NCBI RefSeq assembly: GCF_001429065.1
Contig: NZ_LMIB01000019.1
Location: 1-64,000, forward strand
Source of the DNA: Sphingomonas sp. Root710
GTDB lineage: Bacteria > Pseudomonadota > Alphaproteobacteria > Sphingomonadales > Sphingomonadaceae
Direction of reading: 5' to 3'
Length of the DNA: 64,000 nt
How positions within the stretch are numbered: position 1 is the stretch's first letter; every line of letters starts with the position of its first letter. Positions 41,573-50,795 of the stretch are shown here, in pieces. Position numbers and translations under genes: made by a program. The notes beneath the pieces are model-generated. The model was given only the letters and a program-made list of their open reading frames with translations, was not told where the DNA came from and did not search any database.

Positions 41573-44500
41573 TCAAGCGAGCTCGCACTTCGAGTGGAGG
41601 TCGTCACCGACAACGGACTTGGCAATCTCGACAAGGTGGGGATGGTGCGTGAAGAACAGGACCTGCGTGGAACAGGCCACCTCGGCGAGCACCCTGAACC
41701 CCGCTTCGGCGCGCTCGTCGTCGAAGTTCACGAACAAGTCATCGGCGAGAAACGGCAGGTTGACCCCAGCCTTCACCGATTGCTCCAGCGCCGCCAGCCT
41801 AAGGGCGAGGAAGAGCTGGTCGGTGGTGCCCTCGCTCATGGCGCCCACCTCCACCATTGTGCGTCGATCGTCCCTCAGGCCCAGCAGCCGCGGGACGCTT
41901 CCGTCGGCGTCCACTCGTAGCGCGGCATAGCGGCCGGCGGTCAGAATCGAGAACAAATCGCCGGCGCGCAACAGCAACGGATCTTGATGTCTTTCGCGGT
42001 ATTTCTCGATCGCCCACTTCAACGTCAGCGCCTGAGCACGCTTCAGGATGTACTGTTCGGCAAGGACTTCAAGCTCGGCCTTCGCCTGTTCCGCGTCCGA
42101 TGCCGCGTCCACCGCGGCTGTCCCGCCCGCGTCGAGGGCGGTGAAAGCAGATCTGGCGTGGCCATGCGCCGTAGCCGCTGCGGCCACCTCGTCGTTCAAT
42201 TCCCCCAACCGTGCATCCAGCGACGAGACGTGGCTCGCGATTTGGTCAGGATTAGAAGCGGCGACTGCGGCGACGAGTTCGTCCAGCGTGAAGCCGTCCC
42301 CTTCCTCGACGATCCTGCGTTCTATGGCGGCCCGCTCCACCGTCAGCCGGCGCTTCGCGCGCGACCGTTCGATCGCTTCCGATAATTCCGCGCGATCCGT
42401 CGATTTGGTTTCAGCGAGCGCGGGGGCCAGCGCCGCGTCGGCCGTGGCGAGCTTCGCCGAAGCCTCCTCGAACTGATCCGCGCGGCGGCGCGCTTCCTCA
42501 TCCAGCGAATCGATCAGCGTGGCGGCCGACCTGGCCGCCGTGAGGCAATTCCTTAGAGCGCCAAGCCGCGTCGCCGTGTCGCCCGCGGGAACGTTGGAGC
42601 CATCGGACAACTTCTCTACCCGCTCCATGTGATTGCTGGCGTCCCTGCGGATCGTCTCGACCCTCCTGCGCAGGTCTGCCTCTGCCGCGATGGCGCCACG
42701 AAGATCATCGAGTAGTTCCAGAACCGCACCGCAAGTGACGATGTCCAGCTGCAGACCGGCTTCGTCCATTACTTCTCGCCAGGACGTGACGTTCGACGCG
42801 TCCTCATCGTCGAGGCGCTGGTGCCGCCGGTCGAGGGCGGAGGCCTCCGCGGCGATCTGGTCCAACTGTTCTGCGGCAAGACGGCGCTGTTGCGTAAAAT
42901 CCTCGTATTCAGCCCGCTTCCGCTCGGCTGCCGCGAGTACCGGCGTTAACGGTCCGCCGGCGTCCGCAACCTCCAACGCCTGCGCCAGCGCGGCCCGGCA
43001 CCGGTCACGCCGTCCGACAATGGAAGCGAGATCGGCCCGCAACGTCAAGCCATCGCGATGGGCCTCGACCGCCGCGTCCCGCGCCGACCGCCAGGTTAGG
43101 AAACGGGTGGGCTCGAGGGCTGGCAGGCCGGCCGCGGTCAATCGCGCCGCCCATGCCTCCGCTGCTTCTCCATAACGCTTGCGGGCATCTTCAATCCGGC
43201 CCTGCGCTTGTTTGGCCTGAAGATCGTGCGACGCCTTGGACCGCTCGAGCACGGAGAGGCGGCTCGACTCCTCGGCCAGCGAAAAACGGAGGACCATCTT
43301 CTCGTCCACACGGGACACGCTTGTCTCGTAGTCGGCTACGGCCGCTTCTGGAGACCCGAGTGGGGTCCCCGCAAGGACATTCTCACGGATGGGTTGCCAG
43401 CAGTCCTGGCGGCTCAAACGGACCGATGCGATCTCGTCCTCGGACACGACGGTGCCGGTCGCGAGTTGGCCAATCTCCAGCGCAACCTTCTCGGCCTCTT
43501 CGGTCCAGTGCCGGAGCTGCTCCTCTTCACGGCGAACTTGGCCGAGAATTTCGGCCAGTTCGCTACGTGCGGACTCGATCTCCTCGTCGCCCACCTCGGG
43601 TAGCACCAGCAGCTCGTCGATTCCGCCCGTCCACGGCGAAAGGCGGGTGAGCAGGGCGGGCAGCGACGATGCCAACGCTTCGACCCTAAGGCCGGCTCCT
43701 TCGCAACGAGCGTCGGCATCCGATCCGAGCGCGCGTGCGGCGTCGACCGCATCAATGAGCGCCTCGGAAGCCGCGGCGGCCGATGCACCATCGAGCCGGT
43801 CCTGCGCGCGCTTCCTTCGGTCGTCGAGATCGTTCCGGCTCTCGGCGATCTGCCTTCTCGCGGCGGCGTTCTCGCCGTGAGTCCGGGAGAGGTCGCGCAA
43901 CTTTGCCGCCAAAGCGCGTGAAGGTGTGGCGTCCGCGTTGGGTCCCGCTTCGGCCCTCAAACGGCGAGTCAGCGCCTCCGCGACGACGAGCTCCGCCTCG
44001 CGCCGGACTAGATCCTGCGCGGCCTTCGCGACGGCGCCCCCGTCCGCGATGAGCTGGTCGATCTCGTCCGCCTTTTCCAAAAGGGTCGGATCGGCCTCGA
44101 TTTTGTCCCGACGGTTTTCCGCGTCAGCCTTTAGCTGCTCTGCGGTCGACCTCTGGCGCTGGGCCTCCTCGGCCTCGCGGATCACGCGTTCCGCCTCGTC
44201 CTCGCGTTGCACACTGAGATCAACGATGGTTTCGTAGCCGAGCAGGGTCTCGGTCTGCTCGTCGCGCAGCCGTACGAGCGGGGCGAGCCGCCTTACGCGG
44301 TCTGCAGCCCTCAGCTCCGTTTGGACCACGTCGCGGGCGTCTCGAGCCAGATTGAGTGCGGCCTGTGCCTCCAGCATCGCGTTCCGTGCGTCAGACCAGG
44401 ACTTGGGCTTGAGAGCTGCGTCTCGGATCGTCTTGGTGGCTTCGGCGAGCTGGCGGTGCGCGAAGGTAAAGCTGCGTCGCTGGGACGTCGTAGGCGCCCA

Positions 44501-45013
44501 GATGGCATCGGCCTCGCCTTCGAGCTTCTTGAGCTCGTCGGCGACGCCGGTGAGGCCAGAACCCGCGGCGAACAACGTGCGGCCGAGGTCGTTCTTGGCT
44601 TCTACCATTGCCTTGCCTCCCGAGCGCAGGGCATCCTGGTCGAGACTGAAGGAGAGGCTGAAGGTTTCGCGGGTCTGCCCTTTCAGCATCGAGGCAAGGG
44701 GAGCCTCGTCGATCGCTGCGTCATTCGTGTCAAGCAGCGTGCCGGCCGTACCCTTTTTCCGGCGGCACGCGAACGTCCGACTACCGTCCTCCAGTACCGC
44801 ACCGACCCTGAGGAGGATGTAATCGAACATGAAGTTGTACGGCGACCGCTGGGGGAATCCGAAAAGGAGGTCTGACACCGCCGCCAGCGAGGTCGTCTTG
44901 CCGGCTTCGTTCGCCCCATAGATGATGTGGAGGTCGGGGTCGCCGGACCGAAAGTTTAGCTCGCAGTCCGCGAAGCGGCCGTAACGTTCGAGGGAAAGGC
45001 GGGAGAAACGCAT
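41573..45013 (-). CDS. YhaN/SbcC-like AAA ATPase with long coiled coils
   Basis: This 1146-aa protein is of the Rad50/SbcC kind, close to the YhaN family. The N-terminal Walker A is in IIYGANEAGKTTSLAAV (residues 30-46), followed by the RRKKGTAGTLLD type lobe. Residues about 180-990 are Ala/Glu/Arg-rich coiled coil, broken in the middle; I do not see a CxxC zinc hook. The C-terminal lobe has the signature LSEGT-like MSEGTTDQLFLALRLAALE and Walker B PFLADDLFVNFDDERAE with the FFTHHPHL H-loop. It is 2 bp downstream of a YhaO-like nuclease, so the two should form an Mre11/Rad50-like DNA-end processing complex within the defence block. Confidence 0.88.
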   Translation of the reverse strand: MRFSRLSLERYGRFADCELNFRSGDPDLHIIYGANEAGKTTSLAAVSDLLFGFPQRSPYNFMFDYILLRVGAVLEDGSRTFACRRKKGTAGTLLDTNDAAIDEAPLASMLKGQTRETFSLSFSLDQDALRSGGKAMVEAKNDLGRTLFAAGSGLTGVADELKKLEGEADAIWAPTTSQRRSFTFAHRQLAEATKTIRDAALKPKSWSDARNAMLEAQAALNLARDARDVVQTELRAADRVRRLAPLVRLRDEQTETLLGYETIVDLSVQREDEAERVIREAEEAQRQRSTAEQLKADAENRRDKIEADPTLLEKADEIDQLIADGGAVAKAAQDLVRREAELVVAEALTRRLRAEAGPNADATPSRALAAKLRDLSRTHGENAAARRQIAESRNDLDDRRKRAQDRLDGASAAAASEALIDAVDAARALGSDADARCEGAGLRVEALASSLPALLTRLSPWTGGIDELLVLPEVGDEEIESARSELAEILGQVRREEEQLRHWTEEAEKVALEIGQLATGTVVSEDEIASVRLSRQDCWQPIRENVLAGTPLGSPEAAVADYETSVSRVDEKMVLRFSLAEESSRLSVLERSKASHDLQAKQAQGRIEDARKRYGEAAEAWAARLTAAGLPALEPTRFLTWRSARDAAVEAHRDGLTLRADLASIVGRRDRCRAALAQALEVADAGGPLTPVLAAAERKRAEYEDFTQQRRLAAEQLDQIAAEASALDRRHQRLDDEDASNVTSWREVMDEAGLQLDIVTCGAVLELLDDLRGAIAAEADLRRRVETIRRDASNHMERVEKLSDGSNVPAGDTATRLGALRNCLTAARSAATLIDSLDEEARRRADQFEEASAKLATADAALAPALAETKSTDRAELSEAIERSRAKRRLTVERAAIERRIVEEGDGFTLDELVAAVAASNPDQIASHVSSLDARLGELNDEVAAAATAHGHARSAFTALDAGGTAAVDAASDAEQAKAELEVLAEQYILKRAQALTLKWAIEKYRERHQDPLLLRAGDLFSILTAGRYAALRVDADGSVPRLLGLRDDRRTMVEVGAMSEGTTDQLFLALRLAALEQSVKAGVNLPFLADDLFVNFDDERAEAGFRVLAEVACSTQVLFFTHHPHLVEIAKSVVGDDLHSKCELA

Positions 45014-45015
45014 TG

Positions 45016-46269
45016 TCAGGCTTCCGGCGTCAGGCGCGACCGCAACGCCGTTGATGCGGTGCCGAGGATTCCTGCCCAGTCGCCCTGTGCCGCTAACAGA
45101 CGCAATTCACCGTCCTCCGACTCACCGAGCGCGCTCTTCGCCAGAACCATGAAGCGCTCCAGATCCGCCTCAATCGCCGCCGCTAGTCCGAGGTCCGAGG
45201 AGCCCTCGCCGATCAATTCATCGAGATCCTCGCCGAGCACGGCGTGTTGTTCCGTGGTCGGCTCCGACACCAGTACCTTCACCTTCTCGACATGAAGGTC
45301 TGGCGAGATCGACGTGGCGATGGCGCGCACGTCGTCCCGAATGGCCCCAGCCTTGTCGATGAGCGCGCCTGCGCCTGCGAGCTCGCCCCTCAGGCTCACG
45401 CGGACGATCATTGGCCGACCGGAGCCATCGGCGCCGTGGATGCGCGTCAGTTCGGCGCGGATCAGGTCCGGGAGGCCGCCCGGCGATGAGCCGGCGCAAT
45501 CGATGTCGAGGCGGATCCAGCGCACAACGTCCAGATCGATGCGATCAATGGACGAAACCTCGCCATCCACCACCGTCACGATGACTGCACCCTTTGCGCC
45601 CGCCTCGCGTATAGTGCGGCCCTGCACGTTGCCTGGAAAGACGACATAGGGGTTGTCGTTGACGATTTCGAACTCGTGCACATGGCCGAGTGCCCAGTAG
45701 TCGTAGCCCTTCCCGCGTAAATCTTCGACGCCACAGGGCGCGTATTTGGCGTGCCCCGGCCGCCCCGCCAAGGCGGTGTGGAGTACGCCGATGTTGAACG
45801 AGTTCGCTTCTGCGGCCGGATAGGAGAGGACGAGGTTGTCGGTGACGGCCGGCGTGGAAAAGCTCTGGCCGTGCAGCGCCACAGCGAGGTTCGGCAGCCT
45901 GTGGGTTTCGGGACGCCTCGGTCCGAATTGGCGAACGTTTGGCGGCCAAGTCAACGTCCGCGAGATCGCCGAGGCGGCGTCGTGGTTGCCGGCAATAATG
46001 AACGCTGGAATGCCGGCCTGATCGAGACGGCCCATGGCCCGGGCAAAGTAGAGTCCCGTCCCCATATCGCGCCAGTCGCCATCGAATAGATCGCCGGCGA
46101 TGACGACAAAGTCCACCGCCTCGTCGATCGCGCATTGGATGAGGTTGTCAAACGCGGATCGCGTGGCCGACCGGATCTCCTCGACGGGAAGTCCATCGTA
46201 CCGCGATAGGCCATGCAATGGACTGTCCAAATGGATGTCCGCAGCATGCAGGAAGCGGAAACTCGACAC
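45016..46269 (-). CDS. YhaO/SbcD-like metallophosphoesterase nuclease
   Basis: This 417-aa protein is a calcineurin-like nuclease, partner of the YhaN-like ATPase. The metal-binding motifs come in order: LHAADIHLDS (D11, H13), VIAGDLFDG (D60), IAGNHDAAS (N95-H96-D97) and WALGHVHEF near 190. The C-terminal third is the capping domain of YhaO/SbcD proteins. It starts at a GTG 9 nt after GGGGGG, about 90 bp downstream of the methyltransferase-nuclease gene, and its stop is 2 bp before the yhaN ATG. YhaO-YhaN pairs are usually repair proteins; here the setting suggests a defence use. Confidence 0.88.
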   Translation of the reverse strand: MSSFRFLHAADIHLDSPLHGLSRYDGLPVEEIRSATRSAFDNLIQCAIDEAVDFVVIAGDLFDGDWRDMGTGLYFARAMGRLDQAGIPAFIIAGNHDAASAISRTLTWPPNVRQFGPRRPETHRLPNLAVALHGQSFSTPAVTDNLVLSYPAAEANSFNIGVLHTALAGRPGHAKYAPCGVEDLRGKGYDYWALGHVHEFEIVNDNPYVVFPGNVQGRTIREAGAKGAVIVTVVDGEVSSIDRIDLDVVRWIRLDIDCAGSSPGGLPDLIRAELTRIHGADGSGRPMIVRVSLRGELAGAGALIDKAGAIRDDVRAIATSISPDLHVEKVKVLVSEPTTEQHAVLGEDLDELIGEGSSDLGLAAAIEADLERFMVLAKSALGESEDGELRLLAAQGDWAGILGTASTALRSRLTPEA

Positions 46270-46319
46270 GGTGATGTTCCCCCCTGGCAGTCAGTGCCTA
46301 CCGTTTATGAAGATAAGAG

Positions 46320-46348
46320 CGGCAAATGGAGACGTTGGCCATTTGCCG
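46320..46348. terminator. Hairpin between the R-M gene and the YhaO-like gene
   Basis: CGGCAAATG (46320-46328) and CATTTGCCG (46340-46348) form a perfect 9-bp stem with an 11-nt loop, 12 bp after the methyltransferase stop. On the minus strand it is followed by CTCTTATCTT, a weak U-tract, so it may reduce readthrough from the R-M gene into yhaON. Confidence 0.5.
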
Positions 46349-46360
46349 AAGCGCAGCTTC

Positions 46361-49300
46361 TCAGGCCGCATAGCGGCCGTCCTCAAGCTTTCGTACCATC
46401 CCCATTCCTGCAAGCGCATCAAGCACTGGCGCGACTGTAGAGGCGCGTTTCCCTTTGAATGCACGGGCAACATCTTTGGGCGCCAATGGTTTGGCGGACC
46501 GCGCCACGACGCTTGCGACGGCAACCACTTGTTCTGGAAGGGCGCTTGGCCAATCCCGCTCCACCTTCTTTGCCTTGGTGCCTCTGCGAAGTTGCAGGAC
46601 GACTTGGGCCGGCTTCTTTCGGAGGGATTTCGCCTGGAAAGAGGGCCGAACCCACCGGATCTGCCCCGCACGCTCCTCCTCGGCTCGCTCGTCATTCAAA
46701 GCAACAAGCCTGACCAGCATTTCCTCATGTTCCAAGTCGCGCGGCCAACCGTATGCTTCAGCGACAGCCTCATCTATCTGTTGGTGATAATGGCGGATGA
46801 GCGAGACTTCGCCGCGTTCGGCGACGGACCGGTATTTGGGATCAAGAACTCCACCCTTGGCATCTCGCATACGGGCGAGCGTGGTATAAAGTGCTGTCAG
46901 GGTCAGATCCGAATGGCGCGCTAGAACCTTCCGGCGCAACCTGTCCAATTTGCGCGCTGCAATCCGAATCCTCTGCTCCAGTTCCGGCACGCTCGGCGGA
47001 AAGGGAAACGGATCAAAACAGGTTTCATTTTGATAACGCGGATCGTCGCCCGACCCCATCCGCCCGCCCGCACGAAGCGCCCACACGGTGTGCGCTGTGC
47101 TCGAGACCACGCCGAGAACATAGGGGTCGTCGGACGCAATCGCTATAACTGAGCCATCCACGAGACGGCCCGCACTGGGAATAAACTTGAAGAACCTCTC
47201 CGTAGCTGTTTCGCTGGTGACGATGTAGCGCCGGAGACCGCTGATGGCTGCACGAAGCCTCGGTCGAGGTTCTGCGAAGCGCCACCAATTGAGGCGGTAC
47301 TGCTCCCTGTCGTTTTCATCGCGCTCTGGCTTCACATGATCGAACAGGTAGCGGTGCACGCCAGGGAAGCGATCATGCAACTCGTCCTCAGTCTCGATGT
47401 CGAAGAAGTCGAGAGCGTAAGTGTTACTTTGAGACTCAGTCACATCCGTGCCGGCCACAACCAGCGGCATTCGTTCCGGCGGCACGCCATCGGCGATGAA
47501 GCGGGCTCGCTGCTCGGTATTGATTTTGAATCCGTCACCGGACATTTTCACACCCATACGACAGATGTTGCCGTTGGCTCTGAGTGAGGTGGCGCCGGCG
47601 ACGTTGGCGCCGGTAGTCAGATCGATGTTAATCGGCGCAACTTGCTCCTCAAACTCGAGCAGTGTTTCACCTTTTTTGCGCTTCTCCAGTGAAACGCTCG
47701 ACAGCCGTCCTGCGCCTTGTCCGGCAGCAGCCGCAGTCATCGCGATCCGCACCGCAGCGGTTGTTTCCTGATCGTGCCACGGATGGTTCGGAATCGCGAA
47801 GGTCAGGTAGAGTTTGCCACCGCGCTCAGGATCGAGATAGCGGCTAAGCACCGAGCGATTACTCGATTGGGCAATAGTCTTCGTCGTGATGAGACCAAAT
47901 CCTCGAACAGAGCCATTCGCTACCTGCTCGGCACTTCGTGCCCACCAATAGGTCACGAAATCGATCTCGCCAGAAAGGTCGCCGTACACGCTCCGGAGCG
48001 TATCGACGTAGGGCGACCCGAGGCGCTTGCGCATTCGGCGGCATCCGATGAAGGGCGGGTTCCCGATGATGAAGTCTGCCTCCGGCCAGACTTGCCGCCG
48101 CGGATTGACGTACCGATATACCGTTAGCCGACCGGAGTGATCGGGAACGGGTCGCCCGGTCACTGGATGCGGCTTCATCGACGTACCATCCCAGATCGTC
48201 TTTGGCTCGCCGTTCTCCATCTCAGGAAGCTTCTCGTCCCAATCAAGCAGGGCATCGGCTGGGATGATCGTTCTGACATCACGCAAAACGGGGGGCTCGG
48301 GCATCCGATCTTCTCCGTTCACACGAAAATGCCATTGAAGATAGCCAATCCAGAGCACGAGTTGAGCGATCTGTGCAGCCCGAGGATTGATTTCGAGGCC
48401 ATGGAAGTTGGCAGGAGTAATCGTGTGGCTGCCGAGCTCAAGAAGATAGCGCTCATCGCCGAGTGCTTCGAGCAATTCGAGCACCTCTCCTTCCAACTCC
48501 TTAAGTCGCGCAAGCGCGACATAAAGGAAATTGCCCGTTCCGCAGGCCGGGTCTAGAATGACGATGTTTGCGAGCTTGGTGTGAAAGCGTTCGACCTCAA
48601 GACGCGCGGTCTCCTTGTCGCCTGCTTCCGCAGCCAAGGTTGCTGCGGTTCGCGCACCTTCCCAATCAGCGCGCAGGGGTTCCATTACGGTGGGGCCGAC
48701 CAGTCGCTCTACATAGGCGCGCGGAGTGAAATGCGCGCCAAGCTTGGCGCGTTCTTTGGCATTCAGCGCACGCTCAAGCAAGGTTCCGAAAATTGCTGGC
48801 TCGACCTGGCGCCAGTCCGATGCCGCTGCGTCGATGAGGACGTTGATCTCACGCTGATCAAGCGCCAGCGCACTGGCATCCTTAAAGAGGTATCCATTGA
48901 ACTGACGCACAACCTCCCCTGCCTCACCAAGGCCAAACGCAAGGCCACCGGTATCCATCGCCTCCCATAGCTGACTGAGTTGGGGGGCCAGGAGTTCGGG
49001 GCGATCGCGGACTTTTTTCAAGAGCGCGCTGAAACTCGCCTTCGGAATAAGACCAGTGTCCTCCGCGAACATGGTAAAGAGGAGACGCATAAGGAAGGCC
49101 GCCACGCGATCCGGGTCCTGCTCTCGAGCTTCGATACCCTGGGCTAGAACAGCCAGATGATCCGCAATTTTTCGCGTAACCCGTGCCGCCTCGGCCGAGG
49201 GGTCGAGCGACATTGGCATGGTCCAAATTGCCGCCAGGCGCTCCCGGACTGTCTTGTCGCGCAGTTCATCGAGGGTAATTCGATACCGACGACGGTCGGG

Positions 49301-49831
49301 AAATGGCGCATAGCCTTTCCCGTTGCGTTGAAAGTCCGCATAGACGTCGATGCAATATCCAACGTCGCTGACCAGCAGGAAAGGTGGCCAGCCATGTGAG
49401 CGGGGCAAATTCTTAGCGTAGCCCTCCGCTTGACTTGCAGCTCGCTGCATAGCGCCGGTCCATGCAGCGGTGTCTCGACGAGCCATGCCGCGCTTGAAGC
49501 GGTCCTCCGCAGTCTGGCCAAAGAAGTCGCGAAGCGAGTAACCTTGACCAGCGTCGACTGCCGCCAGGTCGGCACTGCTACCTTGCTTAGCCTCTAAGAT
49601 GAAACTGCCACGCTTATAGCAATCAATCCAGCCGTTGGATGTAGCGCCATCAATCTCGGTTTTGATGACATGACGTTCGAAGACGTAATCATTCTGCGCT
49701 GTGTCACTTAGCGTTGGCCGCGGGGCCTCTACGCCGAGCAGTTGACACAGATCGGTTAGAAACAATTGTGTGTTGGCTCGCTCGTTGCCACCTGCGGGTG
49801 CCCACTTCGCAATAAAATCTTCGACGTCCAC
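46361..49831 (-). CDS. MmeI-like restriction-modification enzyme (type IIL, single chain)
   Basis: This 1156-aa protein unites nuclease and adenine methyltransferase. The N-terminal PD-(D/E)xK site reads WID(70)-x9-E(80)-A-K(82), the same spacing as described for MmeI. The helical connector follows, then the gamma-class methylase with motif I ILDPACGTGNFLYVAL near 425 and motif IV IIGNPPFIG near 587, and a target-recognition region (residues about 650-950). MmeI-like enzymes modify one strand and cut about 20 bp away. This protein is over 200 aa longer than MmeI; the extra C-terminus ends in a winged-helix-like segment (LAPKDVARAFKGKRASTVAPVLDALAGMGMV). Start GTG behind a G6 run. Confidence 0.88.
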   Translation of the reverse strand: MDVEDFIAKWAPAGGNERANTQLFLTDLCQLLGVEAPRPTLSDTAQNDYVFERHVIKTEIDGATSNGWIDCYKRGSFILEAKQGSSADLAAVDAGQGYSLRDFFGQTAEDRFKRGMARRDTAAWTGAMQRAASQAEGYAKNLPRSHGWPPFLLVSDVGYCIDVYADFQRNGKGYAPFPDRRRYRITLDELRDKTVRERLAAIWTMPMSLDPSAEAARVTRKIADHLAVLAQGIEAREQDPDRVAAFLMRLLFTMFAEDTGLIPKASFSALLKKVRDRPELLAPQLSQLWEAMDTGGLAFGLGEAGEVVRQFNGYLFKDASALALDQREINVLIDAAASDWRQVEPAIFGTLLERALNAKERAKLGAHFTPRAYVERLVGPTVMEPLRADWEGARTAATLAAEAGDKETARLEVERFHTKLANIVILDPACGTGNFLYVALARLKELEGEVLELLEALGDERYLLELGSHTITPANFHGLEINPRAAQIAQLVLWIGYLQWHFRVNGEDRMPEPPVLRDVRTIIPADALLDWDEKLPEMENGEPKTIWDGTSMKPHPVTGRPVPDHSGRLTVYRYVNPRRQVWPEADFIIGNPPFIGCRRMRKRLGSPYVDTLRSVYGDLSGEIDFVTYWWARSAEQVANGSVRGFGLITTKTIAQSSNRSVLSRYLDPERGGKLYLTFAIPNHPWHDQETTAAVRIAMTAAAAGQGAGRLSSVSLEKRKKGETLLEFEEQVAPINIDLTTGANVAGATSLRANGNICRMGVKMSGDGFKINTEQRARFIADGVPPERMPLVVAGTDVTESQSNTYALDFFDIETEDELHDRFPGVHRYLFDHVKPERDENDREQYRLNWWRFAEPRPRLRAAISGLRRYIVTSETATERFFKFIPSAGRLVDGSVIAIASDDPYVLGVVSSTAHTVWALRAGGRMGSGDDPRYQNETCFDPFPFPPSVPELEQRIRIAARKLDRLRRKVLARHSDLTLTALYTTLARMRDAKGGVLDPKYRSVAERGEVSLIRHYHQQIDEAVAEAYGWPRDLEHEEMLVRLVALNDERAEEERAGQIRWVRPSFQAKSLRKKPAQVVLQLRRGTKAKKVERDWPSALPEQVVAVASVVARSAKPLAPKDVARAFKGKRASTVAPVLDALAGMGMVRKLEDGRYAA

Positions 49832-49910
49832 AGGCCCCCCTTGCTCTGAGTCTTTTGGGGCTCAGGACGATGAGGATCAAGCTATTCCGTGCGAGCGGTT
49901 TCAGTCGCGC

Positions 49911-50795
49911 CTATCGACTGCGAGATCGCTGGATAGGTGGGTGAACCTTAGACGATTCCTGTCGGCCGGACGCGACTTTGACAGGCCCCCGTTCCCGTGT
50001 ATCCCTGACCGTGGCAGGACGAATTTGATGACCCTGTTCGACGTGGTTTCGCAGTTTCGTGGTCGCGACCTTCATAACACGCGAGATCGCTTCGGGATTG
50101 TCGAACAATGCGGTTCGCACGACCGCCTCGATCACTCGCAACTGACTTTGCGCGGCTCGCTCGTTTCTGTCTCCGGGCGCCTCAGGTCGGGATCGCGTCG
50201 GTCGCTCGCGAGCCTGTGACTGACCTCGGCCGGACTCCAGGCTGATTGATGGAACGGCAGCCGGCGCAATACTGTTGCGGCTCTTGTCTCGCCGTAGCCG
50301 ATCCAATTCTTGTAGGTCGCGTTCGTTCGGCCGATATCCTCGTACTTCCAATCCTTGGCGACTGGCCTCGAGCCATGCTGCCCGGCGGAAGGCTTCGCTG
50401 CCAGTAAGATGAACATTCGACCATCCGCGATGCCGGGCGATGGCGACGAGATCACGCACGACCTCCTCACTCTCGCTCGAGGTGACAAGACGCCGCCCTT
50501 GGTCCCGAAATGCAGGCTCTTTTGCCTGCGCCGTCGTGAAGTAGGCCGGTTCGCCCGACCATTTGCCGGTCGACGAAAAGTAGCGCTTTCGCAGGGGCTC
50601 CGGTATGTCGCCGGCAGAAATTGATCGGGGCTCGACCCCTGCCCCCTCCTTGCCTTTGTTAGGGGTGCCGGGATCCTTGGGAATGTCGTCCCGCGTGTCT
50701 TTCCCAGAACGCGGTGCGGACTGACCTTCACCGATTGAAATGGCATTGGCGCGCTTCCTGGCGCCCCGCGAATTCTCGGACTTCTCAGCGGACAT
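49911..50795 (-). CDS. LPD7-domain protein of the transfer region
   Basis: This 294-aa protein contains, at about residues 90-170, the LPD7 pattern: FRDQGRRLVTSSESEEVVRDL, then VAIARHRGWSNVHLTGSEAF, RRAAWLEASRQGLEVRGYRP and a closing NERDLQELDRLR. LPD7 domains are usually fused to the C-terminus of relaxases or TraC-type primases; here the domain stands alone next to the coupling-protein gene, with basic disordered ends. It may complement the short relaxase at 33843-34964 in trans. The ATG overlaps the traG end by 11 bp. Confidence 0.8.
   Translation of the reverse strand: MSAEKSENSRGARKRANAISIGEGQSAPRSGKDTRDDIPKDPGTPNKGKEGAGVEPRSISAGDIPEPLRKRYFSSTGKWSGEPAYFTTAQAKEPAFRDQGRRLVTSSESEEVVRDLVAIARHRGWSNVHLTGSEAFRRAAWLEASRQGLEVRGYRPNERDLQELDRLRRDKSRNSIAPAAVPSISLESGRGQSQARERPTRSRPEAPGDRNERAAQSQLRVIEAVVRTALFDNPEAISRVMKVATTKLRNHVEQGHQIRPATVRDTRERGPVKVASGRQESSKVHPPIQRSRSR

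Noticed and set aside
37582-49831. BREX, DISARM or Dnd as the identity of the defence block
   Set aside because: The methyltransferase could recall PglX or DrmMI, but the marker genes of those systems (brxC, pglZ, brxL; drmA, drmB, drmC; dndBCDE) are absent, and the N-terminal D-x9-ExK site fits MmeI-like enzymes.
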